Origin: Colwellia sp. PAMC 20917
Lineage (GTDB): Bacteria; Pseudomonadota; Gammaproteobacteria; Enterobacterales; Alteromonadaceae
DNA length: 64,000 bases
NCBI RefSeq assembly: GCF_001767295.1
Contig: NZ_CP014944.1
Coordinates: 372,001-436,000 of the forward strand
Direction: 5' to 3'
How positions within the stretch are numbered: the first letter of the stretch is position 1; each line of letters opens with the position of its first letter. The position numbers and the translations under genes were made by a program. This document shows, piece after piece, positions 37,270 to 47,150 of this stretch. The notes below the pieces were generated by a model, which was not told the origin of the DNA, ran no database searches, and worked only from the letters and a program-made list of their open reading frames with translations.

Positions 37270-39012
37270 TTACTTAGCAGTCAATATCGCTTGAATAGCC
37301 GTGTGTAACTCACTAAATGCAATGGGCTTGGAGATGACATCGTTAATGATCGCTAATTCTTGTGCACCCACAACTTGCTCAGGTGTTGCGGTGATAATAA
37401 TCACAGGTTGTTCCGCAGCTATGGTTTGTATCTTATTTGCAAATTGTATGCCTGTCATTTCTGGCATATTCAAATCAGAAATTACCACATCAAATTTTTC
37501 TGGCTCATTACCAAAGGCAGTTAATGCTTTATTACAATTACTAAATGGTATCACTTGATAACCCAATCCTGATAACCTCCTTTTGACTAAAGTCAGCACT
37601 GACTTATCATTATCAAGTAGTAATATGCGCTTATTTTGTGTTAGTTGAGCACATCCAGTCTTTTCTTCAGCTTGTTGCCCAATAGTTCCAGGCCTTGGCA
37701 ACCAAACATTAAAACAACTACCTTGATTCAACTCACTGGTAACATTGATATGTCCCGAGTAACCTTCAACAATGCTATAACATAAAGATAACCCCAGCCC
37801 AGTACCGCCAAGCTGTTTTCTGGTAGTAAAATAGGGTTCAAAAATTTGTTGCTGCTGTTGTTGACTCATGCCACAACCGCTGTCTTTTATCGTCAGACAA
37901 TAGCCGGCTTGCTCTAAATAGCTTTGTTCGCAGATATCTATGACCAGTTGCCCCGGCTCTGTTGCCATCGATTGCAGGGCATTAGTACAGAGATTTAATA
38001 ATACTTGATATATTTTTGTTGGATCTGCCACTATTGTGAAACACGGATGGGGATCAAATTGCTTTATTACCTTGATATTATCCGCAATGGTCGGTGCGAT
38101 AGATAACAACAATTCATTTACTTCGTCTTTTAGATCAATTAATTCTTCTTGAACAGAAAGCTTTTGCTGTCCGCCAATCGCTCTTATTTGCTGGGTTAAT
38201 CGTTTTGCCCGATATGAAGCCTCTAAGACTTGCCCAAGTGCAAATTGAATATCTTCTTTTTTTGGTTCTGTTTTTGCGAGTTCAGCGTAGCCAATAATTG
38301 ATGTCAGTATATTGTTAAAGTCATGACCAATTCCGCTAGCTAAGGTGCCTACAGCTTCAAGTTTTTGTTTTTGGTATAACTGCTTTTCCAAATCACTTTG
38401 CTGTTGAATCAAGGCAACACCACGACGGAAAATGGCCAATAACGTTAATAACAACAACAATAATATATAGGCATAAACATCTGCATTTTGATAACTACTG
38501 TCTGTGCCTACCAAGGAACCACTCATTTGATTGACCAGTGCTTTAACCGGCTTCATGCTTTCTGTGCGCCAATAATCTAGGGCAAAAATGTCAATCAACA
38601 GTAGCACAACAATAAATTGAACTCGGCGAATATTGGCAGGATCAAAAGGTTTCTGTACATCTACGGTCACTAACATCCGTCTGATTGTAGCCAATATGGC
38701 GAGAAAAAGCATAGAAGTGAGCAATGACAAGCCAGCTTGGGTTAACCAATAAGTCTCTAGGTAGGTATCTAAACCCGGCACCATTATTTCAATAGCAAGT
38801 CCTGACACGTATGTTAAGAGTATTGAATCAGGTTCCCCACCCAGGCCAAATAGCATTTCATGCCCTAGCGGCCACCAACTAAGAAAGTCTAATCCCCAAT
38901 ACATCACACCAAAAAAATTAACCAACTGAATTAAAGTGACTATAGCAACAAGATAAAAAATGAGCGTGAGCACATAACGTATTTTAAAGTCAGGGAGTTT
39001 TATTAATTTCAT
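37270..39012 (-). CDS. Hybrid histidine kinase with membrane sensor and C-terminal receiver
   Basis: 580 residues. The N-terminal 200 residues hold about five membrane helices (YVLTLIFYLVAIVTLIQLVN, LSLLTSMLFLAILATI, VLLLIDIFAL, LLLLLTLLAIF) and no recognised sensor. HisKA follows with His near 229 (GIGHDFNNILTSIIGYAELA), HATPase with DSGCGMS and [12 protein letters not shown], and a receiver with Asp near 512 (VVISDLNMPEMTG). The GHDFNN phospho-acceptor box is of the HisKA type seen in Alteromonadales hybrid kinases. It is convergent with the OmpR-type gene, with stops one base apart. Confidence 0.9.
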   Translation of the reverse strand: MKLIKLPDFKIRYVLTLIFYLVAIVTLIQLVNFFGVMYWGLDFLSWWPLGHEMLFGLGGEPDSILLTYVSGLAIEIMVPGLDTYLETYWLTQAGLSLLTSMLFLAILATIRRMLVTVDVQKPFDPANIRRVQFIVVLLLIDIFALDYWRTESMKPVKALVNQMSGSLVGTDSSYQNADVYAYILLLLLLTLLAIFRRGVALIQQQSDLEKQLYQKQKLEAVGTLASGIGHDFNNILTSIIGYAELAKTEPKKEDIQFALGQVLEASYRAKRLTQQIRAIGGQQKLSVQEELIDLKDEVNELLLSIAPTIADNIKVIKQFDPHPCFTIVADPTKIYQVLLNLCTNALQSMATEPGQLVIDICEQSYLEQAGYCLTIKDSGCGMSQQQQQQIFEPYFTTRKQLGGTGLGLSLCYSIVEGYSGHINVTSELNQGSCFNVWLPRPGTIGQQAEEKTGCAQLTQNKRILLLDNDKSVLTLVKRRLSGLGYQVIPFSNCNKALTAFGNEPEKFDVVISDLNMPEMTGIQFANKIQTIAAEQPVIIITATPEQVVGAQELAIINDVISKPIAFSELHTAIQAILTAK

Positions 39013-39208
39013 TTAATGGCCCAAAAAATTCATCGCAGCCAAGCATACGCTAATTTTAAGTGAAGAAAAAATGACAATTAAAAAATATTAGGGTGAACAC
39101 GAGTTTATATACTTCACTTCACTTTCTGACTGCCTTGATTCTTGTGTTCAAGCATCATCATGAGCAGCTTTAATTAAATTTTAAATTTACTAGCAAATAG
39201 GATGTACT

Positions 39209-40300
39209 GTGAAAAATTCAATAATTAACAAAACTTACCTGACAAAAGGCACTAGCTCAAAAATTGCCATAGCTTGTAGCTCACTGCTACTAGCGTTTAC
39301 TGTAGTGGGCAAAGAGCCGCCAGTACCAACATATAACCTAGATACAAACTCAAAAACAAAAATTATAACTTCAATTATTAATGAATTAGAACAGGGCTAT
39401 ATTTTCCCTGAAAAAGCCGTAAAAACTGGGGAAATATTGCGTCGCTTCCAGAAAAAAAACAAGTATAAAACCATTAGCGATGCCAATGAGTTTGCGACAA
39501 CCTTGACTGAGCAATTACAGCAAGAAACTGGCGATAAACATCTGCAAGTTGAATTCAGTAGCGAAATTATTCCTACCGACACTGACACCAAAGCACAAGC
39601 GGCTAGAGCCGCATTTGAAATGGAGATGTGGCGTGCGCATAACTTTGGCTTTGAAAAAATTGAACGAATGAAATTCAATATAGGTTATTTCAAATTAACG
39701 GCATTTGGCCCCGTCAAAGAAGTTGGCCCTTTGCTTGCCTCTGCCATGAACTTATTAAATAATACCGATAGCTTGATCATTGATCTTAGAGGTAATTTCG
39801 GCGGTAACGAACAAACGGTACAGTTGCTTGCCAGTTATCTATTAAACCAACGTACTCATTTACTCGATATGGTTAAACGCAAAGGTAATCGTATAGATCA
39901 GCATTGGAGCAGTGACTATGTTGAAGGACAACGCTTTGGAGAAGAAAAAGATGTATACATTCTAATCGACAAAAACAGTTTTTCAGCTGCCGAAGATTTC
40001 AGCTATACGATGAAAAACCTCAACCGTGCTACTTTGATCGGTGAAACTAGCGGTGGAGCGGCGAACTCTGGCGACACGGTGAGATTAGATGAGCATTTTA
40101 ATCTATTTTTACCTACTGCTCGTGGCGTCAGCCCAATAACGAAAACAAATTGGGAAGGCATCGGCGTGATCCCTGATATTAAAGTCGCAGGGGAAGATGC
40201 CCTAAACAAGGCACAGGCAGTGATATTAACTAAATTGATGGCGAGTGAACAAGACCCTCGTCGAATGGAGCGAATAAAAGCTCGAATTGCTGAACTTTAA
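39209..40300 (+). CDS. S41-family (tail-specific-protease-like) peptidase
   Basis: 363 residues with an export signal (IAIACSSLLLAFTVVG). The S41 catalytic serine is in DKNSFSAAEDFSYTMKN near residues 253-270, and the lysine region is GETSGGAANSGDTVRL. SLIIDLRGNFGGNE is the family's conserved strand. There is no PDZ domain between signal and catalytic domain, as in the IRBP-like subgroup. It probably acts in the periplasm on damaged or signal peptides, but its substrate is unknown. Monocistronic; a hairpin follows at 40370. Confidence 0.87.
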   Translation: MKNSIINKTYLTKGTSSKIAIACSSLLLAFTVVGKEPPVPTYNLDTNSKTKIITSIINELEQGYIFPEKAVKTGEILRRFQKKNKYKTISDANEFATTLTEQLQQETGDKHLQVEFSSEIIPTDTDTKAQAARAAFEMEMWRAHNFGFEKIERMKFNIGYFKLTAFGPVKEVGPLLASAMNLLNNTDSLIIDLRGNFGGNEQTVQLLASYLLNQRTHLLDMVKRKGNRIDQHWSSDYVEGQRFGEEKDVYILIDKNSFSAAEDFSYTMKNLNRATLIGETSGGAANSGDTVRLDEHFNLFLPTARGVSPITKTNWEGIGVIPDIKVAGEDALNKAQAVILTKLMASEQDPRRMERIKARIAEL

Positions 40301-40680
40301 TATGTTACCAAAATACCTGAGCAAATTTGGCAAGTTACACCGGCTAGTAGCTAACTAATAAATGATAGTGTCACCCGCATGAATAGCGGGTGACGTTAAA
40401 ACATGGTACTTGGTGACAAATAATTTCAAAATAACAAATTCCACATCCCATAGTCAGATTCACCGTTCATTATTGTTCTCCTTGGATTCGTTTTCCTTTC
40501 TGCCAAAGGCTGTGTAAAAACTCTCAGAGTAAATTTTTTATGTGAAGCTACGAGAATTAACAGGTGGTTTTACCTCAAACATACTACAAAATATAATCTA
40601 CGGAGCCTTTTTACGTTGATATTATCAAATAACTCAAGTTAGAAATAGTTTTCACACAAGCTGGCCAATCTTAATACCTT
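40301..40680. other. Gap between the protease and the copper island
   Basis: Only the hairpin at 40370-40394 was recognised. No coding frame is supported on either strand. Confidence 0.4.
40370..40394. terminator. Perfect 9-bp hairpin between convergent operons
   Basis: GTCACCCGC, loop ATGAATA, GCGGGTGAC. It lies 70 bases after the S41 protease stop and faces the end of the minus-strand copper operon. No T run follows on either strand, so intrinsic termination is uncertain. Confidence 0.5.
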
Positions 40681-40959
40681 CTATATACCTTCCTTGTAGG
40701 CTTTATTTTTCTCTGTTAACGCTTGAAATGTTTCCGGTGTCTCTTCGTCAGATGAAGCTTCATCATGATGCTCATGCTTACCGTGACTGCCATGCATAAA
40801 AACGTGCATCAAAGGACAGAGTAGTAGGATGATAAATGGCAGGTACTCAAAGAAATGTTGCCGATGCTCTACAAATAAAAAGTATCAGGCCGCATCAATT
40901 ACCGCCAAAGCGTCCCACCCAGTAGGTGTTGACCAAAATGAGCGCTGTTTATTACTCAT
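40681..40959 (-). pseudogene. DUF2933-type small membrane protein with an in-frame stop
   Basis: The frame reads MSNKQRSFWSTPTGWDALAV, IDAA, then TGA at 40887-40885, then YFLFVEHRQHFFEYLPFIIL, LCPLMHVFMHGSHGKHEHHD and an acidic tail to the stop. The membrane helix followed by CPLMH-FMHGxHG-HEHHD is characteristic of DUF2933 proteins that accompany copper and heavy-metal ATPases. One sense-to-stop change seems to be the only lesion. It overlaps the preceding PII-like gene by 8 bases (ATGAGTAA), so the two were translationally coupled. Confidence 0.75.
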
Positions 40960-41325
40960 GTTCGCCTCCTGAATAATCTTTCAAAGGAGAATCATTAAAA
41001 GTAAAATCGTTAACTTGCGCTGGTGTTTGTTGATAAACGCAAAACAATTCATCTACCGTCGTTATGGCGACAAGTCCTTCACTGTTGAGTGCAACATCGA
41101 CTGTTTTCATGATCAACTGAGCTACTTTCTCGCATGTTCTCCTGATGTATATACTTCAAATTTTTTGCATACAACCCGTCCATCCTTTGTGTAGTTATTA
41201 CAATAATTACCCCGGCCTTTAACAGAATGAATAGTGAAGCCTGTCACGCCATGATCACAGAGCGCCTTTTCGACATTATCCAATTGCATTTCATCAATAA
41301 TCGCTGTAATTTTTTTAATCGTCAT
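40952..41325 (-). pseudogene. PII-like (GlnB-fold) protein of metal-efflux loci, single-base frameshift
   Basis: Frame one (41325-41122) gives MTIKKITAIIDEMQLDNVEK, VTGFTIHSVKGRG and FEVYTSGEHARK, then stops. Adding one A in the AAA near 41126 continues VAQLIMKTVDVALNSEGLVA, ITTVDELFCVYQQT to a TAA at 40952. The joined product of about 124 residues has the ferredoxin-like PII layout with the T-loop region replaced by a short GRGNYCNNYTKDGRVVCKK segment. PII-like proteins of this kind occur beside RND and P-type metal pumps. It is one of several single-base breaks in this window. Confidence 0.7.
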
Positions 41326-41344
41326 AAATTACTTCTATCTATCC

Positions 41345-41701
41345 CTATTCAACAATCAAAGTGCCTGTATACATTTTCATTGGACAATGAAATGGATACT
41401 CTCCCGATGGCATTGGAGGCAACTCTACGGATTTATTTATCTCTAACGGTAGTTCTTCACTGACTTCAACGTTTGGAAATATAACGGTAGCAGCGCATGG
41501 GCTACCGTCTTTTCTAAAGAAATGAAGCGTTGTTTTCTTGCCTGCTGCTACTTTTATCCTCGACGGTTGATAGACACCGTTATTAACGACAATCGTTATA
41601 CTTTCAATGCTCGAGTCAACAGCTTTTTCAGGTTTATATAACCAAAACCACCAAACAATTAATGCGATTAGTGCTAAGCCAATTAAATTTATTATCATCA
41701 T
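41345..41701 (-). CDS. Membrane-anchored cupredoxin-domain protein
   Basis: 118 residues. An N-terminal helix (MIINLIGLALIALIVWWFWL) anchors a cupredoxin fold of about 90 residues (VNNGVYQPSRIKVAAGKKTT, LHFFRKDGSPCAATVIFPNV). Possible copper ligands are the Cys in SPCAA and Cys/His/Met in YPFHCPMKMYTG. It lies 29 bases after copA on the same strand, and probably receives or buffers copper at the outer face of the inner membrane. The family is close to the EfeO-type cupredoxin domain. Confidence 0.85.
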   Translation of the reverse strand: MMIINLIGLALIALIVWWFWLYKPEKAVDSSIESITIVVNNGVYQPSRIKVAAGKKTTLHFFRKDGSPCAATVIFPNVEVSEELPLEINKSVELPPMPSGEYPFHCPMKMYTGTLIVE

Positions 41702-41730
41702 ATTGAATTCTCCTTAACTCTTTATATTCG

Positions 41731-44007
41731 TTAATGATCTTGAGGTTTAAAAAAACGTAACCGATTAGCATTACTTACAACAGTTAACGATGAAAACGCC
41801 ATAGCAGCGCCTGCGATTACGGGGTTAAGTAACAGACCAAAAAACGGGTAAAGCACACCAGCAGCAAAAGGCACCCCAGCAACGTTGTAAATGAAAGCAC
41901 CAAAAAGGTTTTGTTTGATATTGCGTAAAGTCGCTTTGCTCACAGCAATAGCATCGGCTAGCCCATGTAATGAGCCTCGCATTAAGGTAATATCAGCACT
42001 TTCAATGGCAACATCTGTACCAGTTCCAATAGCAAACCCTACATTGGCCAATGCCAATGCAGGGGCATCATTGATACCATCACCTGTCATACCGACAATT
42101 TCTCCTTGCGCTTGTAACTCAGCAACTTTATTTGCTTTATCTTCAGGTAGGACTTCAGCAAACACTTCTGTAATGCCTACTTTTTTAGCAACGGCATTTG
42201 CTGTTGCTCTATTATCTCCAGTAAGCATAACTACTCGGATACCATTGGCTTGAAGTCTTTTAATCGCTTCAATAGAATCACTTTTTATGGGATCAGAAAC
42301 AGCAATAATAGCGGCAAGTTTTTTATCAATGGCGAGATACATTGGGGTTTTTGCTTCCTTAGCAAGCTGCTGAGCTTGTGCGACAAAACCGTTTAGAGCC
42401 ACTCCGTATTTCAACATCAACTTTTGATTACCAAAGAGCAACTTATGGTCATTAAATACAGCCTCTACTCCATGTCCGGCGATAGCATGAAAGTCAGTGA
42501 CATTTTCTGGGTCGATACCTTTTTCGATGGTCGAGTCTACAATAGCTTGTGCCAATGGATGTTCTGAGCCACTCTCAATACTCGATGCAACCGTTAAGAT
42601 ATATTCTTCAGTGTAATTATTGTCTGCAATTACAATATCAGTAACTTTCGGAGCACCTTCAGTAATAGTGCCTGTTTTATCGAGGATCATTGCGGTAATT
42701 TTTGATGCGGTTTGCAGTGCTTCACCATTGCGAATGAGTACTCCTGCTTCGGCGGCTTTGCCAACCCCAACCATGACAGACATCGGTGTTGCTAAGCCAA
42801 GCGCACAAGGGCAAGCAATAATTAAAACCGTTGTTGCTGAGACAACAGCGAAAGCTAATGCGGGATCGGGTCCAAAATTAAGCCAGACTAATGCACTAAC
42901 GATTGCGGTGATCATAATAACTGGAACAAAATAAGCAGAAATAATATCCGCTAATCGGCCAATCGGTGGTTTTGAGTTTTGTGCTCGTTTCACCATGTTG
43001 ATAATTTGAGCGAGTGCAGTGTCTTTACCTACACGTGTTGCTTTAAATAAAATTGAACCTGATTTGTTTAAGGTTCCGGCAACGACTTCATCTTCTTCAA
43101 ACTTTTCTACCGGCATAGGCTCACCTGTTAACATCGATTCATCAATTGACGTGTGCCCTTGAGTTACCATACCATCTACGGGAATTTTTTCTCCTGGCCG
43201 CACCCGAACAATGTCGTTAAGCAGTACTTGCTCAATGGCGATATCAATTTCCTTTTTATCCCGTACAACACGGGCTGTTTTAGCCTGTAATCCAATTAAG
43301 CGTTTTATCGCATCACTCGTCCTTCCTCGTGCTTTCACTTCCAATGCTAAGCCTAAATTAATCAAACCAATGATCATCGCCGTGGCTTCAAAATACACAT
43401 GTCTTGCCATTTCAGGTAATGCCATGGGGAAAAACACCACGACCATCGAATAAATCCAAGCAGTGCCTGTTCCCAATGCAATTAGCGTATCCATGTTGGC
43501 TGTATGGTTTGTAAAAGATTTCCACGCACCCACATAAAAATGTTTACCCGCAAAGTACATAATAGCTGCACACAAAAGACCGATAAACAACCAAACACCA
43601 CGCTCTAATGTGGTGTCAACGGTCATAGGTCCACCCGCAAGGCTATAAATCATCAAAGGCACACCTAAACCTAAGGCAACCCACATTTGTCTCATTAGGC
43701 GGATATAATATTTTTGATCGGCTATTTCCTTTTCATCTAATAGTTCATCATCACTTGCTTCATTGGCTGATTTAGCGTTATAGCCGATTGTTTCTATTGC
43801 CTTTATAAGAAGATCAACACTTACTTGCCCAGTAACCAAAACGGTTCGCAAGGCAAAATTCATTTCAGCGTTGTCAACATCAGGAATACTTTTCAAGGCA
43901 AGTTCTATTTTCCCAACACAGCTAGCACAACCAGCACCTTCAATAATTAGTTCTTGAGTACTTTTGTTCGCAAGAGGGTTATCAAGCTTACCAGTTAATT
44001 TATTCAT
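41731..44007 (-). CDS. copA: Copper-exporting P1B-type ATPase
   Basis: 758 residues from ATG 44007, which follows GGAGATAATA; an upstream ATG at 44031 lies within merR. One HMA domain with [12 protein letters not shown], eight membrane helices with the CPC motif ([13 protein letters not shown]), actuator TGEPMPVEK, phosphorylation site DKTGTITEG and hinge [13 protein letters not shown]. The protein exports Cu(I) from cytoplasm to periplasm. Its start overlaps the merR stop by 8 bases (ATGAATAA). A cupredoxin follows. Regulation is through the MerR-type promoter at 44489-44519. Confidence 0.95.
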   Translation of the reverse strand: MNKLTGKLDNPLANKSTQELIIEGAGCASCVGKIELALKSIPDVDNAEMNFALRTVLVTGQVSVDLLIKAIETIGYNAKSANEASDDELLDEKEIADQKYYIRLMRQMWVALGLGVPLMIYSLAGGPMTVDTTLERGVWLFIGLLCAAIMYFAGKHFYVGAWKSFTNHTANMDTLIALGTGTAWIYSMVVVFFPMALPEMARHVYFEATAMIIGLINLGLALEVKARGRTSDAIKRLIGLQAKTARVVRDKKEIDIAIEQVLLNDIVRVRPGEKIPVDGMVTQGHTSIDESMLTGEPMPVEKFEEDEVVAGTLNKSGSILFKATRVGKDTALAQIINMVKRAQNSKPPIGRLADIISAYFVPVIMITAIVSALVWLNFGPDPALAFAVVSATTVLIIACPCALGLATPMSVMVGVGKAAEAGVLIRNGEALQTASKITAMILDKTGTITEGAPKVTDIVIADNNYTEEYILTVASSIESGSEHPLAQAIVDSTIEKGIDPENVTDFHAIAGHGVEAVFNDHKLLFGNQKLMLKYGVALNGFVAQAQQLAKEAKTPMYLAIDKKLAAIIAVSDPIKSDSIEAIKRLQANGIRVVMLTGDNRATANAVAKKVGITEVFAEVLPEDKANKVAELQAQGEIVGMTGDGINDAPALALANVGFAIGTGTDVAIESADITLMRGSLHGLADAIAVSKATLRNIKQNLFGAFIYNVAGVPFAAGVLYPFFGLLLNPVIAGAAMAFSSLTVVSNANRLRFFKPQDH

Positions 44008-44440
44008 TATTATCTCCATTATGATGTACATCTCCTTCTAGCCCTACACTTTCAATTAAGTGACAGATCATATGTCCCGTAGGGTCTTTATTGGGTTTGC
44101 TTTGCCATTCACTTATTGCGTTCCTTAGCTTTTCTCTTAATAACAACGCTGCTTGAAATTGCTTTTCGGTTTCTTCAAGGCGATGTTGCACAATACCTCT
44201 AACTAGAGGGCAAGCCGTATGGCCTTTATCCGCTTCAACTAAGATGTCTTTAATTTCATCCACTGAAAAACCTAACTGCCTAGCACTTAAAATAAATTTC
44301 AATCGCTGTTGAACGGTTTTACCATAAATTTTGTAGCCATTCTCAGGATTTTTAACGGGAGAAATAAGCCCAATACGGGTGTAATAACGCACCGTATCTG
44401 CCGTTGTATTCATAGTGTTCGCTAATTCCGTTACTCTCAT
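44000..44440 (-). CDS. MerR-family metal-responsive regulator
   Basis: 146 residues from ATG 44440, preferred over the in-frame ATG 18 bases upstream because GAGGA lies 8 bases before it. The winged helix reads [40 protein letters not shown]. The dimerisation helix is followed by a metal-binding end with Cys in HTACPLVRG and in GHMICHLIE, nearer to the CadR/ZntR/PbrR pattern than CueR's CxxxxxxxC loop, although its target is a copA operon. The operator it should bind is the dyad at 44496-44516. Confidence 0.9.
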   Translation of the reverse strand: MRVTELANTMNTTADTVRYYTRIGLISPVKNPENGYKIYGKTVQQRLKFILSARQLGFSVDEIKDILVEADKGHTACPLVRGIVQHRLEETEKQFQAALLLREKLRNAISEWQSKPNKDPTGHMICHLIESVGLEGDVHHNGDNNE

Positions 44441-44488
44441 TACACAATCCTCATTCAAAACAAAGTGGCTATTTAACGATCTAAGCTT

Positions 44489-44519
44489 AGCTTACACCTA
44501 TGTCTAAGACACAGGTCAA
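44489..44519 (-). promoter_or_regulatory. MerR-type promoter with 19-bp spacer
   Basis: On the minus strand TTGACC (44519-44514) and TAAGCT (44494-44489) are separated by 19 bases. The spacer holds the dyad ACCTGTGTCT-T-AGACATAGGT (44516-44496), with 9 of 10 arm positions paired. Over-long 19-20 bp spacers with a central dyad are the hallmark of MerR-regulated promoters. It drives merR-copA and onward. Confidence 0.9.
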
Positions 44520-44609
44520 GTAACAAACTAAAACAATCTATTTTTACTGGCAGTAGCTTTGAAATTTAATTCCTTTGCTACTGCCATATCATTTGGATAA
44601 ACCAAAATT

Positions 44610-45149
44610 CTACTTGTTCAGAAAACCAATAATGGCTTTCATGTCATCCTGCGTCATAGGATATTTTGGCATAGCAGAAGCTGTGTTATTAAATTTAGGG
44701 TTAGCTAACTTTTTAAGTACAAACGCTTCACCTTTACTCAATACCACGTCATCTAAAGCTGGTCCTAATTTTCCACCTTCTCCTTTAATTTGATGACAGC
44801 CCTGACAACCCAATTGTGTAACTAATTCAGCGCCTGTTCTCTTCGGTGCGACAATTTGTGTCTGTGTATTTTGAACATCAGCCGTTAATGTGCTCGCTAG
44901 AAAAGCTTCTACTGCAAGGGTTTCTTTACCTGTCATGTGTGCTTTAGCTCTCATATGAGGCATAACCACTGACCATTCTTTTTTAGAGTACTCCTCTGCG
45001 GGACGCGCATTGTGACAGCGTCCACAGTTTTCACCGTATATTTTTGCGCCTTTGGCCACTAACGACGGATCACTTACATGCTCTGCTTGTACTGAAAAGG
45101 CACTGAGGGTTAACGTAATCAATGGTAATAATAATTTAACTAATTTCAT
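44610..45149 (-). CDS. Dihaem cytochrome c, periplasmic
   Basis: 179 residues with a signal peptide (LVKLLLPLITLTLSAFSVQA). Two haem sites are present: C42-x2-C45-H46 (NCGRCHN) and C115-x2-C118-H119 (GCQGCHQ). Candidate axial methionines lie in HMRAKAHMT and SAMPKYPMT. The second half resembles a small class-I cytochrome c. It lies between a porin gene and merR in the copper island and probably handles electron flow linked to periplasmic copper or to the PepSY reductases further upstream. The partner is not known. Confidence 0.85.
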   Translation of the reverse strand: MKLVKLLLPLITLTLSAFSVQAEHVSDPSLVAKGAKIYGENCGRCHNARPAEEYSKKEWSVVMPHMRAKAHMTGKETLAVEAFLASTLTADVQNTQTQIVAPKRTGAELVTQLGCQGCHQIKGEGGKLGPALDDVVLSKGEAFVLKKLANPKFNNTASAMPKYPMTQDDMKAIIGFLNK

Positions 45150-45160
45150 GAGTGTTCTCC

Positions 45161-46350
45161 TTAAAAGCCAAACGCTAATTGTAAAAATACGCGATCATCG
45201 ACTATTCCACCGTGACCTGAACCTTCATTGTCGATTGATGTGCTTTCAGCACCCAACTTCAATACCGCACTTGGTTCTAACCAGTAATTGATACCGTAAT
45301 AAATACGGCTGCCCATTTTGCCAGCATCCTCTTCAAAAGCATGCCCAATACTGCCATCAAAATCTGACTCAATATCAGAGTAGCGAACGACTAACTCAAT
45401 TGGGTTTAACCAAGCTTTACCTAGCTGACGTGCCTGCCAAGTACCTTGGATATACCAACCATTTTTGTCAAAATCTTTTACCCACTCTTCTCCGTGCTCT
45501 CCTTCTACTTCTGCCTCGGTCTCACCTTCGGTTTCTGCACTAGAACCAAAAATTTCACCACGTACACTGGCGTAGCTACCAACCCAGTTAAAATCAATGT
45601 TATAAGCGCTGTAGTTTAAGTCACCGTCGCTACTGTAATCACCCGAATAATAAGAAACACCTATTTCCCATTCAGGTAAAAAAGCATAAGCAACACGGCC
45701 ACCAAAGGCCATACTGTCATTGTTATCGCCTTTTTAGCCTCCATTTCAACGCCACCACCATGATCTCCGGCTTCTTGACGTGGACCACTTACCGTATAAA
45801 AATCGGTAAAAATACGACCTGCATCTCCTAAGGTCCATGTATTGGCAATGTTAATACCCGTATCACCCATGATACTTGTAATGCCACCCAATGAGCCGTT
45901 GCCACCGTGACCACCATAAAGACCAGGATTACTCGCCGCCTTGTTGATCCAACTTGGGTGTAAATTTGCACCAAATTGCCCAAATGGCAGTAAAAACTTA
46001 CCCGCAGTAATAATAGTATTATCATTAAAGAAGTAATGTATATTGGCATATTCAAGTTCGGTTTCTGTTTCACCTTCAGCATTGGTACTAAATTCTATTT
46101 CAGCTTCAATGTGAATTTTTTCAGAGAGTTGGAATAAAAAGATCGGAACAAAGCGTGCAACGACGTTATTCTGAATGGCATTTCCTTCTTCATCTTTCAT
46201 GTTTGATTGTGCGATATAAGTCACATCGCCATAACCAGCAAGAGCCAAGCGGCCAATATCTAGAGTTGAGTTTTCTTGAGCTGTAGCAGTTGTCACCGTT
46301 GACATTAATATGGCTGCTGCGACAGCCGAATAGAGAGTTACCTGTTTCAT
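45161..46350 (-). pseudogene. Outer-membrane porin-like protein, single-base frameshift
   Basis: The first frame (46350-45661) has a signal peptide (LYSAVAAAILMSTVTTATAQ) and beta-barrel text (LPFGQFGANLHPSWINKAAS). At the AAAAA run near 45734 the sense frame moves by one and continues GDNNDSMAFGGRVAYAFLPE, WEIGVSYYSGDYSS, and ends in LQLAFGF with a terminal Phe, the barrel-export signal, at 45161. Adding one A restores about 395 residues. Acidic Glu-rich loops (AETEGETEAEVEGEHGEE) suggest metal interaction. It would form an outer-membrane channel in the copper operon. Confidence 0.75.
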
Positions 46351-46556
46351 GGTATTACCTTAATACTTTATTAAAACGTAGGGCATAGCCTCTTACGATT
46401 TGAGCATTCAAAAATAAGATTATAAAATGTAAATTGTTGAACCAAAGAGATAGCGTCTCGATGCTAGGGGGACATGAAATCACCACCACTTGGCTTTACA
46501 CGTTAAAGCGAGTTAAAGAAACCAGCAGCCAAATTTAAGGCACACTGATCCTATGC

Positions 46557-46970
46557 TTAGGTAACTATTGGAGGTCGGTAAGGAGTAGTATGAAGTTGAG
46601 AGATAAAATTTTGTTCAGGCATAATTAAAATAGTTGTGGCTACGGGTAAATATCCAGTCAACACACAATTTTGCACAAGTGAATAGTTTGCTTGTCCTGA
46701 TATATTTTGAACACAGTCACAATCAATACACTGGCAATTATCCATTGTTTTAGATCCTGACATATCATGTGCCATGATGCTCTGCTCAACCTCTTCGTGA
46801 TAAATAGCTTCTTGATTATGCTCGTGAATATTTATAGCGTTTTGAGAAGTTGAGAGTACTGTTGACGTTAATGCCATTTCAGGACATATATGAATAGCTG
46901 TTGCAAATACTTGTCCGTTAACAGACAAATAAATAAATATCATTAACAACCAATTAAATCGAAATAACAT
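46557..46970 (-). CDS. CopL-like Cys/His-rich exported protein
   Basis: 137 residues from ATG 46970. The upstream ATG at 47015 overlaps the -10 box at 47014-47019, so it should not be in the mRNA. A signal helix (FNWLLMIFIYLSVNGQVFA) is followed by a region rich in His, Met and Cys (MAHDMSGSK, NCQCIDCDCV) and a C-terminal PYRPPIVT. The last motif recurs in the protein at 58862-59248 (LYRPPILS), so the two are paralogues of the CopL-type family found in copper loci. It is probably a periplasmic metal-binding or regulatory protein. Confidence 0.7.
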   Translation of the reverse strand: MLFRFNWLLMIFIYLSVNGQVFATAIHICPEMALTSTVLSTSQNAINIHEHNQEAIYHEEVEQSIMAHDMSGSKTMDNCQCIDCDCVQNISGQANYSLVQNCVLTGYLPVATTILIMPEQNFISQLHTTPYRPPIVT

Positions 46971-47013
46971 CCGTTTGGCAAACCTATTACGACCTGTATT
47001 ATCAATACCTAAC

Positions 47014-47054
47014 ATTATATAGTTGTGTCACTAACAGACCTTGATTAAGATCAA
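47014..47054 (-). promoter_or_regulatory. Class-II FNR-type promoter
   Basis: On the minus strand a perfect FNR box TTGATCTTAATCAA (47054-47041) is followed after 21 bases by a perfect TATAAT (47019-47014). This places the box centre close to -41.5 from a start near 47007, the class-II activator geometry. It implies anaerobic or low-oxygen induction of the CopL-like gene and what follows. Confidence 0.85.
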
Positions 47055-47150
47055 CTTTTAACCCTATTCCCACTATTAATGTAAGGTTAATTTATAATTA
47101 TGACAAAAATAAATTACACTTATTTACCTTAACGGAAATTAAACACAGAA

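Noticed and set aside
40370-40394. CRISPR-like or REP repeat
   Set aside because: Only one copy of this palindrome was seen in the window, so it is treated as a hairpin between operons.
42620-42934. Plus-strand ORFs of 80-120 codons antisense to copA
   Set aside because: Mirror frames of a well-conserved gene; no ribosome-binding sites or recognisable domains.
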